Assembly: GCF_000243215.1 (NCBI RefSeq) | Contig: NZ_JH594596.1 | Coordinates: 2,156,827-2,220,826, forward strand | Direction of reading: 5' to 3' | DNA from: Odoribacter laneus YIT 12061 | GTDB taxonomy: Bacteria > Bacteroidota > Bacteroidia > Bacteroidales > Marinifilaceae | DNA length: 64,000 nucleotides | Part shown: positions 34,003 to 43,195 of the stretch, one piece after another | Layout of the letters: the number at the start of each line of letters is the position of its first letter | How positions within the stretch are numbered: the first letter of the stretch is position 1 | The notes under the pieces: model-generated | What the model saw: only the letters and a program-made list of their open reading frames with translations | Databases searched by the model: none | Told to the model about the DNA's origin: nothing | Position numbers and translations under genes: made by a program

Positions 34003-35256
34003 TTAGTCAATCTTGTGAATAACAAGTCCTGAGCGCAATTTCGGTTCGAACCATGTCGTTTTAGGCGGCATAATATTTCCCGAATCTGCAATATTCAATA
34101 ACTGCTGCATAGATACCGGATAAAGGGCAAATGCCACTTTCATTTCTCCGTTATCTACTCTTCTCTTCAATTCTTCCAATCCGCGGATACCTCCGACAAA
34201 ATCAATCCGTTTTGAAGTCCTCAAATCCTGAATATCCAGAATATCAGCCAAAACGTGTTTTGAAAGTACTGTCACATCCAATACGCCAATGGGATCCTTA
34301 TCGTCATAGCTTCCCGGTTTTGCCGTCAGCTTATACCATTTACCTCCCAGATACATACTGAATTCATGCAACTTAGCCGGATGATAAATCTCAGCACCTT
34401 TGCATTCCACTTCAAAATTCTTTCCCAACTTTTCCAACAGCTGTTCTTCTGTCAAGCCGTTCAGATCCTTTACTACCCGGTTATAATCGATAATTTTCAA
34501 TTGATTATCGGGGAAATGCACAGCCATAAAGAAATTGTACTCTTCCTTACCGGTATGATTCGGATTTTTAGCTTTATATTCAGCTCCGATACGGGCAGCA
34601 GCAGCCGTACGGTGGTGTCCGTCCGCTACATAGGTATAAGGCACCTTCGTAGCAAACAGCTCTTCCAGACGTTTATTCGTTTCCGGACAATTAATGGCCC
34701 AGAAATGATGTCCGAAACCATCTTCTGCCACGAAATCGTAATCGGGTTTCTGATTCTTTACGATATCTTCCACAATAGCGTCTATTTCCGGAACTGCCCG
34801 GTAAGAAAAGAACACCGGTTCAAGATTTGCATTTACATAACGGGTCAGCACCATACGGTCCTCTTCCTTATCCGGCCGTGTCAATTCATGCTTCTTAATA
34901 ATTCCGTTCATATAATCTTCGCAAGCTGCACAACCGACAATCCCATATTGTGTTTTGCCGTCCATCGTCTGGGCATAAATATAGAACTTCGGTTCTTCAT
35001 CCTGTACCAGCCAACCTTTTTCCTGGAACATCTTAAAATTGTCCACACTTTTATGATATACCGTTTCAGAATGTATATCTGTGCCTGCCGGACAATCGAT
35101 CTCCGCACGGGTTACATGCAACAATGATTTCGGTTTTCCTTCAGCCATCTGAGCTGCTTCTTCCGAATTCATCACATCGTAAGGAAGACATGCCAATTCT
35201 TCGCAAACTTCCTGGTTAGGTGTACGTAAGCCTTTAAATGGTTTTACTATAGCCAT
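34003..35256 (-). CDS. DUF1015 family protein in the serine operon
   Basis: From the ATG at 35256 (MAIVKPFKGL, the usual family start) the protein has 417 residues. Conserved blocks are LACLPYDVMNSEEA, IIKKHELTRPDKEEDR (about 121-136) and YVADGHHRTAAAARI (about 209-223). The ADGHHRT loop resembles the GHR loop of ParB/Srx-fold proteins. The family has no proven role in Bacteroidetes. The operon order serC, serA, small membrane protein, DUF1015 suggests a role in serine metabolism; a serine kinase-like function (as SerK or SbnI) is a hypothesis. A longer frame to 35367 exists but its N-terminus does not fit the family. Confidence 0.85.
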   Translation of the reverse strand: MAIVKPFKGLRTPNQEVCEELACLPYDVMNSEEAAQMAEGKPKSLLHVTRAEIDCPAGTDIHSETVYHKSVDNFKMFQEKGWLVQDEEPKFYIYAQTMDGKTQYGIVGCAACEDYMNGIIKKHELTRPDKEEDRMVLTRYVNANLEPVFFSYRAVPEIDAIVEDIVKNQKPDYDFVAEDGFGHHFWAINCPETNKRLEELFATKVPYTYVADGHHRTAAAARIGAEYKAKNPNHTGKEEYNFFMAVHFPDNQLKIIDYNRVVKDLNGLTEEQLLEKLGKNFEVECKGAEIYHPAKLHEFSMYLGGKWYKLTAKPGSYDDKDPIGVLDVTVLSKHVLADILDIQDLRTSKRIDFVGGIRGLEELKRRVDNGEMKVAFALYPVSMQQLLNIADSGNIMPPKTTWFEPKLRSGLVIHKID

Positions 35257-35330
35257 AATATTCAGGTGTTTAATATGATTAATTAAAATAGTCCATAAGA
35301 AAAACTTCCTACGGACTATTAAATGTCGTG

Positions 35331-35540
35331 CTACAACCGAAAGGGATTCTCTCTTTTCACCAGACAAAAGCCAATTATGACTACTCCCGTCAGCATAAGC
35401 ACCATAGATATTCCTTCACAAAATCCCAACTGAAAGTCCGATAATTCATGGCGCAACAAACTGCTCATGGAGAAGATCAAAAGTCCTGCAGCGTAGAGCC
35501 CCATCCAACATTTTTTTCTAAACTTCCAATTGTATTTCAT
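35331..35540 (-). CDS. Small two-helix membrane protein in the serine operon
   Basis: This 69-residue protein has two hydrophobic segments (about 11-27 and 41-60) with basic ends, matching a small inner-membrane protein. It lies 12 bases after serA and 74 bases before the DUF1015 gene, on the same strand. No family is recognised. Similar small membrane proteins occur beside serA in Bacteroidales. It might be a regulatory or membrane-anchoring subunit, but that is not shown. Confidence 0.6.
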   Translation of the reverse strand: MKYNWKFRKKCWMGLYAAGLLIFSMSSLLRHELSDFQLGFCEGISMVLMLTGVVIIGFCLVKRENPFRL

Positions 35541-35552
35541 AACCGGTTCGTA

Positions 35553-36476
35553 TTATTTATTTACTTTGAATTTTGCATCTCCATGTTCCAGGAAAGCCAC
35601 AATCTGACGGGCTGCAGCAAGACCGGCATTTACGTTTGCTTCTTCTGTTTGAGCTCCCATTTTTTTAGGAGTAAAGAAGTAGCGTCCTTCAAACTGTGCA
35701 AATTCGGCAGCATTATCCGGGGCGATATCGGAAATATACTTGAAATCCGGACGATCAGCCATCAATTTCAAGATACCTTCTTCGTCTATCACTTCCTTGC
35801 GGGCTGTATTAACCAGTACGGCTCCCTTCGGCATACGATTCAATAATTCGTAATTGATAGACTTCTTGGTTTTTTCAGTAGCCGGAATATGCAAAGAAAC
35901 ATAATCACACATTTCATACATTTCTTCTGCTGAATGCAACGGAGTAGCACCGGCAGCTTTGATTTGTTCGTCAGTCATAAAAGGATCGAAAGCATATACT
36001 TCCATACCGAAACCGCGAGCAACACGACCTACATTCTGCCCTACATTTCCGTAAGCATGTACACCGATTTTCTTTCCTTTCAGTTCATGTCCTGATTTTC
36101 CGTTATAGAAATTACGGGCCATATAAACCATCATACCGAAGGCCAATTCAGCGACAGCATTAGAATTTTGGCCCGGGGTGTTCATAGCTACTACTCCCTT
36201 ATCTGTACAAGCCTGCAAATCAATATTGTCGTAACCGGCACCGGCCCGAACAATTACTTTCAATTTTTTAGCGGCATCAATTACTTCTTTTGTAGCCTTA
36301 TCTGAACGAATGATCATCGCATCTACATCAGCCACAGCAGCGATCAATTCTGCCGGAGAAGTATATTTTTCCAATAACACGAGTTCATATCCTTGTGCTT
36401 CAACAATTTCCCGGATACCGTTCACAGCTACCGGAGCAAAAGGTTTATCTGTTGCAATTAATACTTTTGTTGCCAT
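35553..36476 (-). CDS. serA: D-3-phosphoglycerate dehydrogenase, short form
   Basis: This 307-residue protein is a two-domain D-2-hydroxyacid dehydrogenase: VRAGAGYDNIDLQA, the NAD-binding GKKIGVHAYGNVGQNVGRVARGFGMEVYAFDP, NTARKEVIDEEGILKLM and the terminal CxxxH-like TPKKMGAQTEEAN region. It lacks the C-terminal ACT domain, so it may not be feedback-inhibited by serine as in E. coli. It oxidises 3-phosphoglycerate to 3-phosphohydroxypyruvate, the first step of serine synthesis. It follows serC and precedes a small membrane protein. Confidence 0.93.
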   Translation of the reverse strand: MATKVLIATDKPFAPVAVNGIREIVEAQGYELVLLEKYTSPAELIAAVADVDAMIIRSDKATKEVIDAAKKLKVIVRAGAGYDNIDLQACTDKGVVAMNTPGQNSNAVAELAFGMMVYMARNFYNGKSGHELKGKKIGVHAYGNVGQNVGRVARGFGMEVYAFDPFMTDEQIKAAGATPLHSAEEMYEMCDYVSLHIPATEKTKKSINYELLNRMPKGAVLVNTARKEVIDEEGILKLMADRPDFKYISDIAPDNAAEFAQFEGRYFFTPKKMGAQTEEANVNAGLAAARQIVAFLEHGDAKFKVNK

Positions 36477-36485
36477 ACCTTTATT

Positions 36486-36630
36486 ATTTTAAAAGTTTAC
36501 GTCCCCGCCTTTATGCTGGCATTCCGGACGTTTTTATTTCTAATTATACATTTTGAATGAAAAACAGCAAAAAAATACGATTAATGATTTACGATCCGCG
36601 AAGAACCGTAAATCAAAAATCGTAAATTAC
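36486..36630 (-). promoter_or_regulatory. Structured serC-serA intercistronic region
   Basis: GATTTACG (36586-36593) can pair with CGTAAATC (36607-36614) or, as GATTTACGAT, with ATCGTAAAT (36619-36627), giving two alternative hairpins. A second two-part hairpin lies between ACGTCC (36499-36504) and GGACGT (36526-36531), with inner GCC/GGC pairs, just upstream of serA. Shared or switched expression of serA is possible. Confidence 0.45.
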
Positions 36631-36635
36631 CTTTC

Positions 36636-37709
36636 TTATTTATGAGCAGCTTCGAATTCTCTCATTGCAGAAATCAAAGCGTTCACATCATCCATTGTAC
36701 AAGCATTGTAAGTAGAAGCACGGAAGCCACCTACTGAACGGTGTCCTTTCACGCCCACGATATTTTTTTGTTTGCAGAAATCCAGAAATTCTTTTTCCAA
36801 AGATTCGTATCCTTCTCTCAACAGGAATGGAATATTCATACGGGAACGAGAACCTTCTTTCACTACCGGACGGAACATTTTGCTATTTTCCAATTCATTG
36901 TAGATTGCATTAGCTCTTTCGATAGCAAGTTCTTCCATCACTTTCACGCCACCCATTTCTTTTACCCATTTCAAAGTCTCTTTTACTCCGAAAATATTTA
37001 TACAAGGAGGAGTATTATACATAGAATCCTTATCCACATGAGTCTGATATTTCAGCATCGTCGGAATAGGTCTGTCAGCTACGACATGTTTCAAGAATTC
37101 GTCTTTAATGATGACAAAAGTAACACCGGCAGGTCCGAGGTTCTTTTGGCAACCACCATAAATCATAGCATATTTAGAAACATCTACCGGACGGCTGCAG
37201 ATGTCAGACGACATATCTGCCAATAAGGGCACCGGAGAATCGGGGTCTTTGAAAATTTCAGTACCGCGGATAGTATTATTAGAAGTGATATGCATATAAT
37301 CTACATCCGAAGGAATAGTGAATTCCGGATAATAAGTAAATCCGTCGGCTTCAGAAGAGGCAACGACCTGCACTTCTCCCCACAGTTTAGCTTCTTTAAT
37401 AGCAGCTGTAGACCAAGTACCGGTATTTACATAAGCAGCTTTTGTCTTCAGGAAGTTAAACGGAATCATGCAGAACTGCATACTGGCACCACCTCCTAAG
37501 AAAAGTACGTGATATCCTTCCGGGATATTCAATACTTCTTTGAATAAAGCAACCGCCTCATCATACACTGCCTGAAAATCAGCAGAACGGTGAGATACTT
37601 CCATAATTGACTGACCGGTATTACCGAATTCTAATACAGCTGCAGCCGTATTTTTCAACGTAGAATCGGGCAACTTACACGGCCCGGCATTAAAAATATG
37701 TTTTCTCAT
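36636..37709 (-). CDS. serC: Phosphoserine aminotransferase
   Basis: This 357-residue PLP enzyme starts MRKHIFNAGPCKLPDSTLKNTAAAVLEFGN and carries PLLADMSSDICSRPVDVSKYAMIYGGCQKNLGPAG, where Lys of CQKN binds PLP. The C-terminus has KGHRSVGGFRASTYNACT, typical of SerC. It converts 3-phosphohydroxypyruvate and glutamate to phosphoserine and 2-oxoglutarate. It is the first gene of an operon with serA, a small membrane protein and DUF1015. No serB is seen here. Confidence 0.96.
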   Translation of the reverse strand: MRKHIFNAGPCKLPDSTLKNTAAAVLEFGNTGQSIMEVSHRSADFQAVYDEAVALFKEVLNIPEGYHVLFLGGGASMQFCMIPFNFLKTKAAYVNTGTWSTAAIKEAKLWGEVQVVASSEADGFTYYPEFTIPSDVDYMHITSNNTIRGTEIFKDPDSPVPLLADMSSDICSRPVDVSKYAMIYGGCQKNLGPAGVTFVIIKDEFLKHVVADRPIPTMLKYQTHVDKDSMYNTPPCINIFGVKETLKWVKEMGGVKVMEELAIERANAIYNELENSKMFRPVVKEGSRSRMNIPFLLREGYESLEKEFLDFCKQKNIVGVKGHRSVGGFRASTYNACTMDDVNALISAMREFEAAHK

Positions 37710-37859
37710 ATCAATTAATATTTAAGTAAAACCATGAATAAACTTTTCAGCGAAAACGTTACAAATATGCAATCTTTATCTTTAAAAACATTATTTTTAT
37801 AGATAATTATTCGCTTTTTCTTTAAAATTTTAATTACACTCGTTTAATATCCGATAGGC

Positions 37860-38957
37860 TTAAAAAAACGGCATTTTCACAATTTTTGCTTTCAATGCTT
37901 TATTTCTCACCCGGATATAAATTTCAGTATCCAATTTATGGAAACCGCTCTTTACGTATCCCGTACCGATTGATTTACCGGTCAAAGGAGAAACGGTACC
38001 GGAACAAACAAGTCCGATCTGATTTCCTTCAGCATCTTCAATCGGATATCCCTGACGGGCAATACCTTTATCCAAAATCTGGAAACCCTTGAGATACCTA
38101 CTGGGTTTTTCTTCTTTTAATCTTTCATGGAAAGCCCGGTTGACGAAATCATTTCCCGGCACGAATTTAGTAATCCAACCTAATCCGGCTTCAATCGGAG
38201 AGTGGGTATCGTCTATTTCATGTCCGTACAGACAAAATCCAGCTTCCAAACGCAGGGTATCCCGGGCACCTAAACCAATCGGTTTAATCCCGAATTCCTC
38301 ACCTGCTTCAAACACAGCCTTCCAGAGTTTATCTGCATCTTTATTGTAAGCGTATATCTCACAACCACCTGCTCCGGTATAGCCCGTAGTAGAAAAGATA
38401 ACTTTATCTATTCCTGCAAAAGGAATTTCCTTAAAAGTATAATATTCCATATCGACAACATTTTCAGTTGTCAATTTCTGCATAGCTTTCAGCGCCAAAG
38501 GTCCCTGAACAGCCAACTGGCAAATATCATCGGAAGTATTCTCTAAATCCACCCCCGGTTTCATTCCCATTTCCTCTGCATATTTCAAAATATGATTCCA
38601 GTCCTTTTCAATATTAGCGGCATTTACGACCAGCAAATATTTTTCAGCACTAAAACGATATACCAACAAATCGTCTACGATTCCCCCTGTCTCATTCGGT
38701 AAACAACTGTATTGAATCTTTCCGTCAGTCAAAGCTGCTACATCATTAGAAGTTACCTTCTGTACCAAATCGAAGGCTTTCGGTCCCTTCACCCAGAATT
38801 CTCCCATATGGGAGACATCAAAAACCCCTACTTTCTCCCGAACGGTCAAATGTTCGTCTTTAATACCCGTGTATTCAATAGGCATGTTATATCCGGCAAA
38901 GGGCGCCATTCTCGCTCCAAGAGCTTCATGAAAATGTGTAAATGGAGTTGTCTTCAT
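37860..38957 (-). CDS. gcvT: Aminomethyltransferase, glycine cleavage T protein
   Basis: This 365-residue protein is a full GcvT: it opens [50 protein letters not shown] and contains IDVTHSP-type [19 protein letters not shown] and [10 protein letters not shown]. It transfers the methylene group from the aminomethyl-lipoyl H protein to tetrahydrofolate. Other Gcv genes are absent from the window. A long leader precedes it. Serine and glycine genes lie together here (serC, serA, gcvT), which fits a C1-metabolism locus. Confidence 0.95.
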   Translation of the reverse strand: MKTTPFTHFHEALGARMAPFAGYNMPIEYTGIKDEHLTVREKVGVFDVSHMGEFWVKGPKAFDLVQKVTSNDVAALTDGKIQYSCLPNETGGIVDDLLVYRFSAEKYLLVVNAANIEKDWNHILKYAEEMGMKPGVDLENTSDDICQLAVQGPLALKAMQKLTTENVVDMEYYTFKEIPFAGIDKVIFSTTGYTGAGGCEIYAYNKDADKLWKAVFEAGEEFGIKPIGLGARDTLRLEAGFCLYGHEIDDTHSPIEAGLGWITKFVPGNDFVNRAFHERLKEEKPSRYLKGFQILDKGIARQGYPIEDAEGNQIGLVCSGTVSPLTGKSIGTGYVKSGFHKLDTEIYIRVRNKALKAKIVKMPFF

Positions 38958-39297
38958 TTTTTATATTTTTTAAAATTTAATAAACCATTGGTTTCTTATT
39001 TTTTGCACTCATTAGCATATTTTTTATGCTTAAAATATATTCTGTCCGGTATCCTTTATAATTATTCTTTCTGATCAAAAAATTAAACCTTCTGCTGCCT
39101 CTTTCTTCTAAACTGAGAGACTGCGTATCAGTAAGTTATCAAAAGACGTATTGTTAGTCACTTTCATACCCGAACGTTTAAAAACGTATACGCCTACACA
39201 TAAACAAATAACCCTTGGCTCTCTCGAAAGGACCGCAGGTTTTCCCGGCAACAAAATATCAACCTCATTTCTCTTTCCCGGCAACTTTACAAAGATA
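38958..39297 (-). promoter_or_regulatory. Long gcvT leader with -7 box TATCTTTG and repeats
   Basis: On the minus strand TATCTTTG (39290-39297) fits TAnnTTTG, placing transcription start about 325 bases upstream of gcvT. The leader holds two copies of GTTGCCGGGAAA (plus-strand TTTCCCGGCAAC near 39241-39252 and 39274-39285), a CCG/CGG hairpin and GGTCCTTTCGAGAGAGCC, which forms a stem around CGAG. No open frame with a recognised product lies here. It may hold a regulatory RNA; I cannot identify a glycine riboswitch. Confidence 0.5.
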
Positions 39298-39504
39298 CAA
39301 GATTTATTCATTTTTACATTTGCTTTCAAAGATTTTTTAATTTTTCAATCTGAAATAATTTCCATACTTCCTTTGAATTTTTCACTTTTTTATTTTACCT
39401 TTAAATTTTAAATGAATTATGTACCAAACAATACAATTATAAATAAAACACACTTATATTCGACATAATAAAAGACTAAACGATAACCCATTAAAGAGAA
39501 AGAA

Positions 39505-39855
39505 ATGATCATTAAACTGGATGAGAGAAACGGAATTAAAATTGCGACTTTCGCAAGTCTATCCCGATTTACATTAGCTGTGACAGAAGAAGTGAAAAAT
39601 GAATTAAAGCCAGTATTAAGTAATCCGGGAACAAAATTAATTTTCAATTTGGAAAACATCGATTTTATTGATAGTAGCGGTATTGGATGTATTATTTCAT
39701 TAGTGAAAACAGCCAAAAGCAATGACTCTGGAATTAAGATCTGTAATCTTTCCCGGGAGGTGGCGAGCGTTTTTGAACTATTACATCTGCAAATGATACT
39801 GGAGATTGGAAAAGATGTAGAAAGTTGCATGGCAAGTTTCAAAGAGGGAAATTGA
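39505..39855 (+). CDS. STAS domain protein, anti-sigma factor antagonist type
   Basis: This 116-residue protein is a single STAS domain: RFTLAVTEEVKNELKPVL, LIFNLENIDFIDSSGIGCIISLVKTAKSNDSGIKICNLSREVASVFELLHL. The Ser in DSSGIG (Ser57 or Ser58) is the usual phosphorylation site that controls binding to an anti-sigma kinase. No partner kinase or sigma factor gene is adjacent, so the target is unknown. It is transcribed alone and ends in a strong terminator. Confidence 0.9.
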   Translation: MIIKLDERNGIKIATFASLSRFTLAVTEEVKNELKPVLSNPGTKLIFNLENIDFIDSSGIGCIISLVKTAKSNDSGIKICNLSREVASVFELLHLQMILEIGKDVESCMASFKEGN

Positions 39856-39872
39856 CAGGTTTCACAAAAATG

Positions 39873-39914
39873 AGAAAGGCTGACTTGAGGAAACTCAATC
39901 AGCCTTTCTTTTTA
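39873..39914 (+). terminator. Terminator after the STAS gene
   Basis: GAAAGGCTGA(C)TTGAG pairs with CTCAATCAGCCTTTC around a GAAA loop with one bulge, followed by TTTTTAT. It works on the plus strand and may also stop the convergent argF transcript. Confidence 0.85.
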
Positions 39915-39951
39915 TAAATTCGATCTGCCCTTCACAGGCTTTACGGACAAA

Positions 39952-40953
39952 TTAACATCCCAGCGTAGCCACCATAATGGCTTTTATGGTATGCATCCGG
40001 TTTTCAGCTTCATCGAATACAATGGAATGAGGAGATTCAAACACTTCTTCTGTCACTTCCAGCGCTTCCAAACCGAATTGTTTATATACATCCCGGCCGA
40101 TAGAGGTCTCCAAATTATGGAAAGCAGGCAAACAATGCATAAACTTACAATTCGGATTCCCTGTTTCTTCCATTACTTTTTTATTCACCTGATAAGGCAA
40201 CAACAGGTCGATTCTTTCTTTCCATACCTCCTGAGGTTCTCCCATAGACACCCATACATCGGTATATAAGAAATCACATCCCTTAACACCTTCTGCCACG
40301 TTATCTGTAACCGTCACCCGAGCGCCTGTTTCCGCAGCAATTTCTTTACAGCTAGCAATCAATTCCGGGTTAGGCTGTAATTGTGACGGGGCAATAATAC
40401 GAACATCCATCCCCATTTTAGCGCCTCCGACCATTAAAGAATTGCCCATATTATAGCGGGCGTCTCCCAGATAAGCATAAGTCACCTGGTTCAATGGCTT
40501 ATCCACATGTTCCATCATGGTCAAAAAATCAGCCAAAATCTGAGTGGGATGAAATTCGTTGGTCAAACCGTTCCATACGGGTACACCAGCATATTCGGCC
40601 AATTCTTCCACAGTAGCCTGGGTAAAACCTCTGTATTCTATGCCGTCAAACATCCTTCCCAGCACCCGGGCAGTATCTTTCATAGATTCTTTCTTACCGA
40701 TCTGAGATCCGGAAGGCCCCAGATAGGTCACATGAGCTCCCTGATCATGCGCTGCCACTTCAAACGAACAACGGGTACGAGTAGAATCTTTTTCAAAAAT
40801 CAAAGCTATATTTTTTCCCTTCAACCGAGGTTGCTCTGTTCCGGTATATTTGGCTTTTTTCAAATCAGCGGCCAATGTAAGCAGGTATTTGATTTCCTCC
40901 GGAGTGAAGTCAAGCAACTTCAAAAAATTTCTGTTTCTTAAATTAAAAGCCAT
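39952..40953 (-). CDS. argF: Ornithine carbamoyltransferase
   Basis: This 333-residue enzyme has the carbamoyl-phosphate motif STRTR (57-61) in [24 protein letters not shown], and the HCLPAF motif, all canonical. It joins carbamoyl phosphate and ornithine to citrulline, or the reverse in the arginine deiminase route. It is on the same strand as carbamate kinase, 203 bases downstream of it, which suggests either a catabolic role (ArcB) or joint control. No arginine deiminase is seen. The symbol argF is used by convention. Confidence 0.96.
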   Translation of the reverse strand: MAFNLRNRNFLKLLDFTPEEIKYLLTLAADLKKAKYTGTEQPRLKGKNIALIFEKDSTRTRCSFEVAAHDQGAHVTYLGPSGSQIGKKESMKDTARVLGRMFDGIEYRGFTQATVEELAEYAGVPVWNGLTNEFHPTQILADFLTMMEHVDKPLNQVTYAYLGDARYNMGNSLMVGGAKMGMDVRIIAPSQLQPNPELIASCKEIAAETGARVTVTDNVAEGVKGCDFLYTDVWVSMGEPQEVWKERIDLLLPYQVNKKVMEETGNPNCKFMHCLPAFHNLETSIGRDVYKQFGLEALEVTEEVFESPHSIVFDEAENRMHTIKAIMVATLGC

Positions 40954-41155
40954 ATATTATTATTTTAAAAGTTAGTATCCCCTTTTCCTTTCTGTAACAT
41001 CTACTTCTACAAGTCTGCTTCTCCACTCCAAGTTTATAAATCCCGACTCTCCCTCTTGATTTCTCTTTCTCTATTTATTTCGAGGAACGGACAAATGTAT
41101 AATTAAAATTCGGAGATTTGAAATGAAACTTCGAATTTTCAGATTTTACTTTTCT

Positions 41156-42112
41156 CTAATCGTACTCCATTGTAATCTTAGAACCATACCGCCTGTCTTC
41201 CAGTTTTGTCGCTTCCGTAATAACAGATTTTTGTCCGCCATTTTTTATAAAATGAAGACAAGCCCGAATTTTTGGAGCCATACTTCCTTCCCCGAACATC
41301 CCTGCTTCCAAATACTTTACGGTATCAGCATAATCCAAAAATTCCAGTATTTCCTGAGTCGGCTTCCGGTAATCCTTATATATATAAGGAACATCCGTCA
41401 AAATATACAATTCATCGGCTTTCACACGCACCCCTATCATAGCTGAAGCCAAATCCTTATCGATCACCCCTTCTATCGGCTGCAACAATCCTTCCTGATC
41501 AATGTAAACGGGAATTCCACCCCCGCCGCCGGTAATGACGATACTCCCCGCACGGGCCATACGTTCTACCAGAGAAGCATTTTTAAAATCAATAGGAGCC
41601 GGTGAAGGGACTACACGACGCCATCCTCCATCCACTTTAATCTCTTCTTTAAACACCCAGCCGTGTTCCGCCTGTAATCTGTCGGCTTCTTCTTTCGTAT
41701 AAATTTTCCCCACCCGTTTCGTCGGATTTTGTAAAGCAGGATCGTGCTGATCCACTACCACCTGCGATATCATCGATACAACATGACGGCTTAAATCGTG
41801 CTCCTTTAAAATATTCCGCAGATTCCGTTCAATCATATATCCGATCTGCCCCTGAGAATAAGCAACACACATGTCCAAAGACATCGGAGGCAATCCATAC
41901 ATTTTTACCCCGGCATCATCACTTAACAAAATATTCCCGACTTGCGGGCCATTTCCATGAGTTATAATCAAATTATAGCTGTCCCGGATTAAATAAATCA
42001 AATTCTCCAACGTCTCCCGTATATTCTGATTTTGCTCGGCCATTGTCCCCTTTTGATCTCCCCGGAGAATCGCATTTCCTCCCAAGGCAACCACTGCTAA
42101 TTTTTTATCCAT
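41156..42112 (-). CDS. arcC: Carbamate kinase
   Basis: This 318-residue protein has the amino-acid kinase fold: ALGGNAILRGDQKGTMAEQ at the start, ITHGNGPQVGNILL, ITGGGGGIPVYIDQ and EGSMAPKIRACLHFI. It converts carbamoyl phosphate and ADP to ATP and carbamate, giving energy from arginine or citrulline breakdown. It lies upstream of argF on the same strand. The pair without arginine deiminase suggests use of citrulline or purine-derived carbamoyl phosphate, or a deiminase elsewhere. Confidence 0.95.
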   Translation of the reverse strand: MDKKLAVVALGGNAILRGDQKGTMAEQNQNIRETLENLIYLIRDSYNLIITHGNGPQVGNILLSDDAGVKMYGLPPMSLDMCVAYSQGQIGYMIERNLRNILKEHDLSRHVVSMISQVVVDQHDPALQNPTKRVGKIYTKEEADRLQAEHGWVFKEEIKVDGGWRRVVPSPAPIDFKNASLVERMARAGSIVITGGGGGIPVYIDQEGLLQPIEGVIDKDLASAMIGVRVKADELYILTDVPYIYKDYRKPTQEILEFLDYADTVKYLEAGMFGEGSMAPKIRACLHFIKNGGQKSVITEATKLEDRRYGSKITMEYD

Positions 42113-42374
42113 TTCTACTGTCTATTAGGTTCTGTTTTTCCATTTCGATGTTTACAAATTTAAAGAATCCAAAGGTGTGAAAAAAGACAAAAATTAAGTT
42201 TTTTACAAAATTAAACAACTGAAAATCAACACTAAGTATAATTATTCCGTCATTATTTATAAATATGCAGCGTAAAAATCCCTTTTTATGAAAACGTTTG
42301 AGAAATCCGGAAGATAAAAAAATTCAAATCAGAAAGTAAAAAACAGACTTATTGTATCTCTGATTACTTTTTTA

Positions 42375-42382
42375 TAAATTTG
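42375..42382 (+). promoter_or_regulatory. -7 box overlapping the start of the ftsB-like gene
   Basis: TAAATTTG ends 5 bases before the ATG at 42387, with ATTG about 19 bases further upstream. Transcription from it would begin at or next to the ATG, so the mRNA would be nearly leaderless. Confidence 0.5.
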
Positions 42383-42386
42383 CAGC

Positions 42387-42698
42387 ATGCTGAAGGATCA
42401 AAAATATCAATTGAGACAGGTATTCCGGAAATTTACAAATAAATACTTATTTGTAGGTATACTTTTTTTAGTATGGATTGCCTTTTTCGACAAAAACAGT
42501 TTTGTCGAAAAAATGCAGTTGCGGCATAAAATCAACACGCTTACCGAGCAAAAAGAATACTACCAGAAAACGATAGAAGACGACAACCGAAAGATACAGG
42601 AACTACTCAGTAACCGGGATAATCTGGAAAAGTTCGCTCGTGAACAATACCTGATGAAAAACAGCAACGAGGACATATACATTATTGTAGACGAATAA
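42387..42698 (+). CDS. FtsB/DivIC-like septum formation initiator
   Basis: This 103-residue protein has a short basic cytoplasmic tail, one membrane segment (about 22-38) and a coiled coil (about 45-80), ending with a conserved-looking region SNRDNLEKFAREQYLMKNSNEDIYIIVDE. This is the layout of FtsB/DivIC proteins, which form part of the divisome with FtsL and FtsQ. It is followed after 2 bases by the RuvX gene. The start choice depends on whether the near-leaderless promoter is used. Confidence 0.85.
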   Translation: MLKDQKYQLRQVFRKFTNKYLFVGILFLVWIAFFDKNSFVEKMQLRHKINTLTEQKEYYQKTIEDDNRKIQELLSNRDNLEKFAREQYLMKNSNEDIYIIVDE

Positions 42699-42700
42699 AA

Positions 42701-43132
42701 GTGGGAAGAATTTTAGCCATTGATTACGGAAAAAAACGGGTAGGTATCGCTGTTACAGATCCTGCACGCATTATTGCCACAGGTTTGCAGACTGTGCTCT
42801 CTCACGAGGTTTTAAAGTTTCTTCAGGATTATACGGCAAAAGAAAAAATTGATCTTTTTGTCGTAGGGCATCCCAAACAAATGGACAATACCGATTCGGA
42901 AAGTATGATGTATATCACTCCTTTTCTCAAAGCGCTCAGGCGAAAATTTCCGGATATACCCATAGAAATGTACGATGAACGTTTCACTTCTGTATTGGCG
43001 CATAAAGCTTTAATCGAAGGAGGAGCAAAGAAAAAAGTGCGCCAGGATAAAGCTTTAATTGATAAAATGAGCGCCACAATTATACTGACTTCTTATATGG
43101 AAGCCAGGAAGAGAGGAAACAAAGAGGATTAG
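42701..43132 (+). CDS. ruvX: YqgF/RuvX family Holliday junction resolvase-like protein
   Basis: This 143-residue protein starts with GTG at 42701. It has the RNase H-like fold with catalytic acids in ILAIDYGKKRVGIAV (Asp7), a Glu/Asp in VVGHPKQMD and the terminal MYDERFTS and KALIDKMSAT blocks of YqgF. The family trims pre-16S rRNA 5' ends in E. coli and resolves branched DNA in some bacteria. It lies between ftsB and def in one operon. Confidence 0.92.
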   Translation: MGRILAIDYGKKRVGIAVTDPARIIATGLQTVLSHEVLKFLQDYTAKEKIDLFVVGHPKQMDNTDSESMMYITPFLKALRRKFPDIPIEMYDERFTSVLAHKALIEGGAKKKVRQDKALIDKMSATIILTSYMEARKRGNKED

Positions 43133-43195
43133 AAGTTAACGATTAAAAAGGTCTCCAAAGCCAAAACAGAACACAAACTAAAAAATAAATAAGTT

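Noticed and set aside
39241..39285. Two GTTGCCGGGAAA copies as CRISPR repeats or glycine aptamers
   Set aside because: Only two short copies are present, and no aptamer core pattern is recognisable.
39108..39329. Leftward 73-codon frame upstream of gcvT
   Set aside because: It covers the predicted -7 box and the leader repeats, and its sequence has no family pattern; the region is better explained as a regulatory leader.
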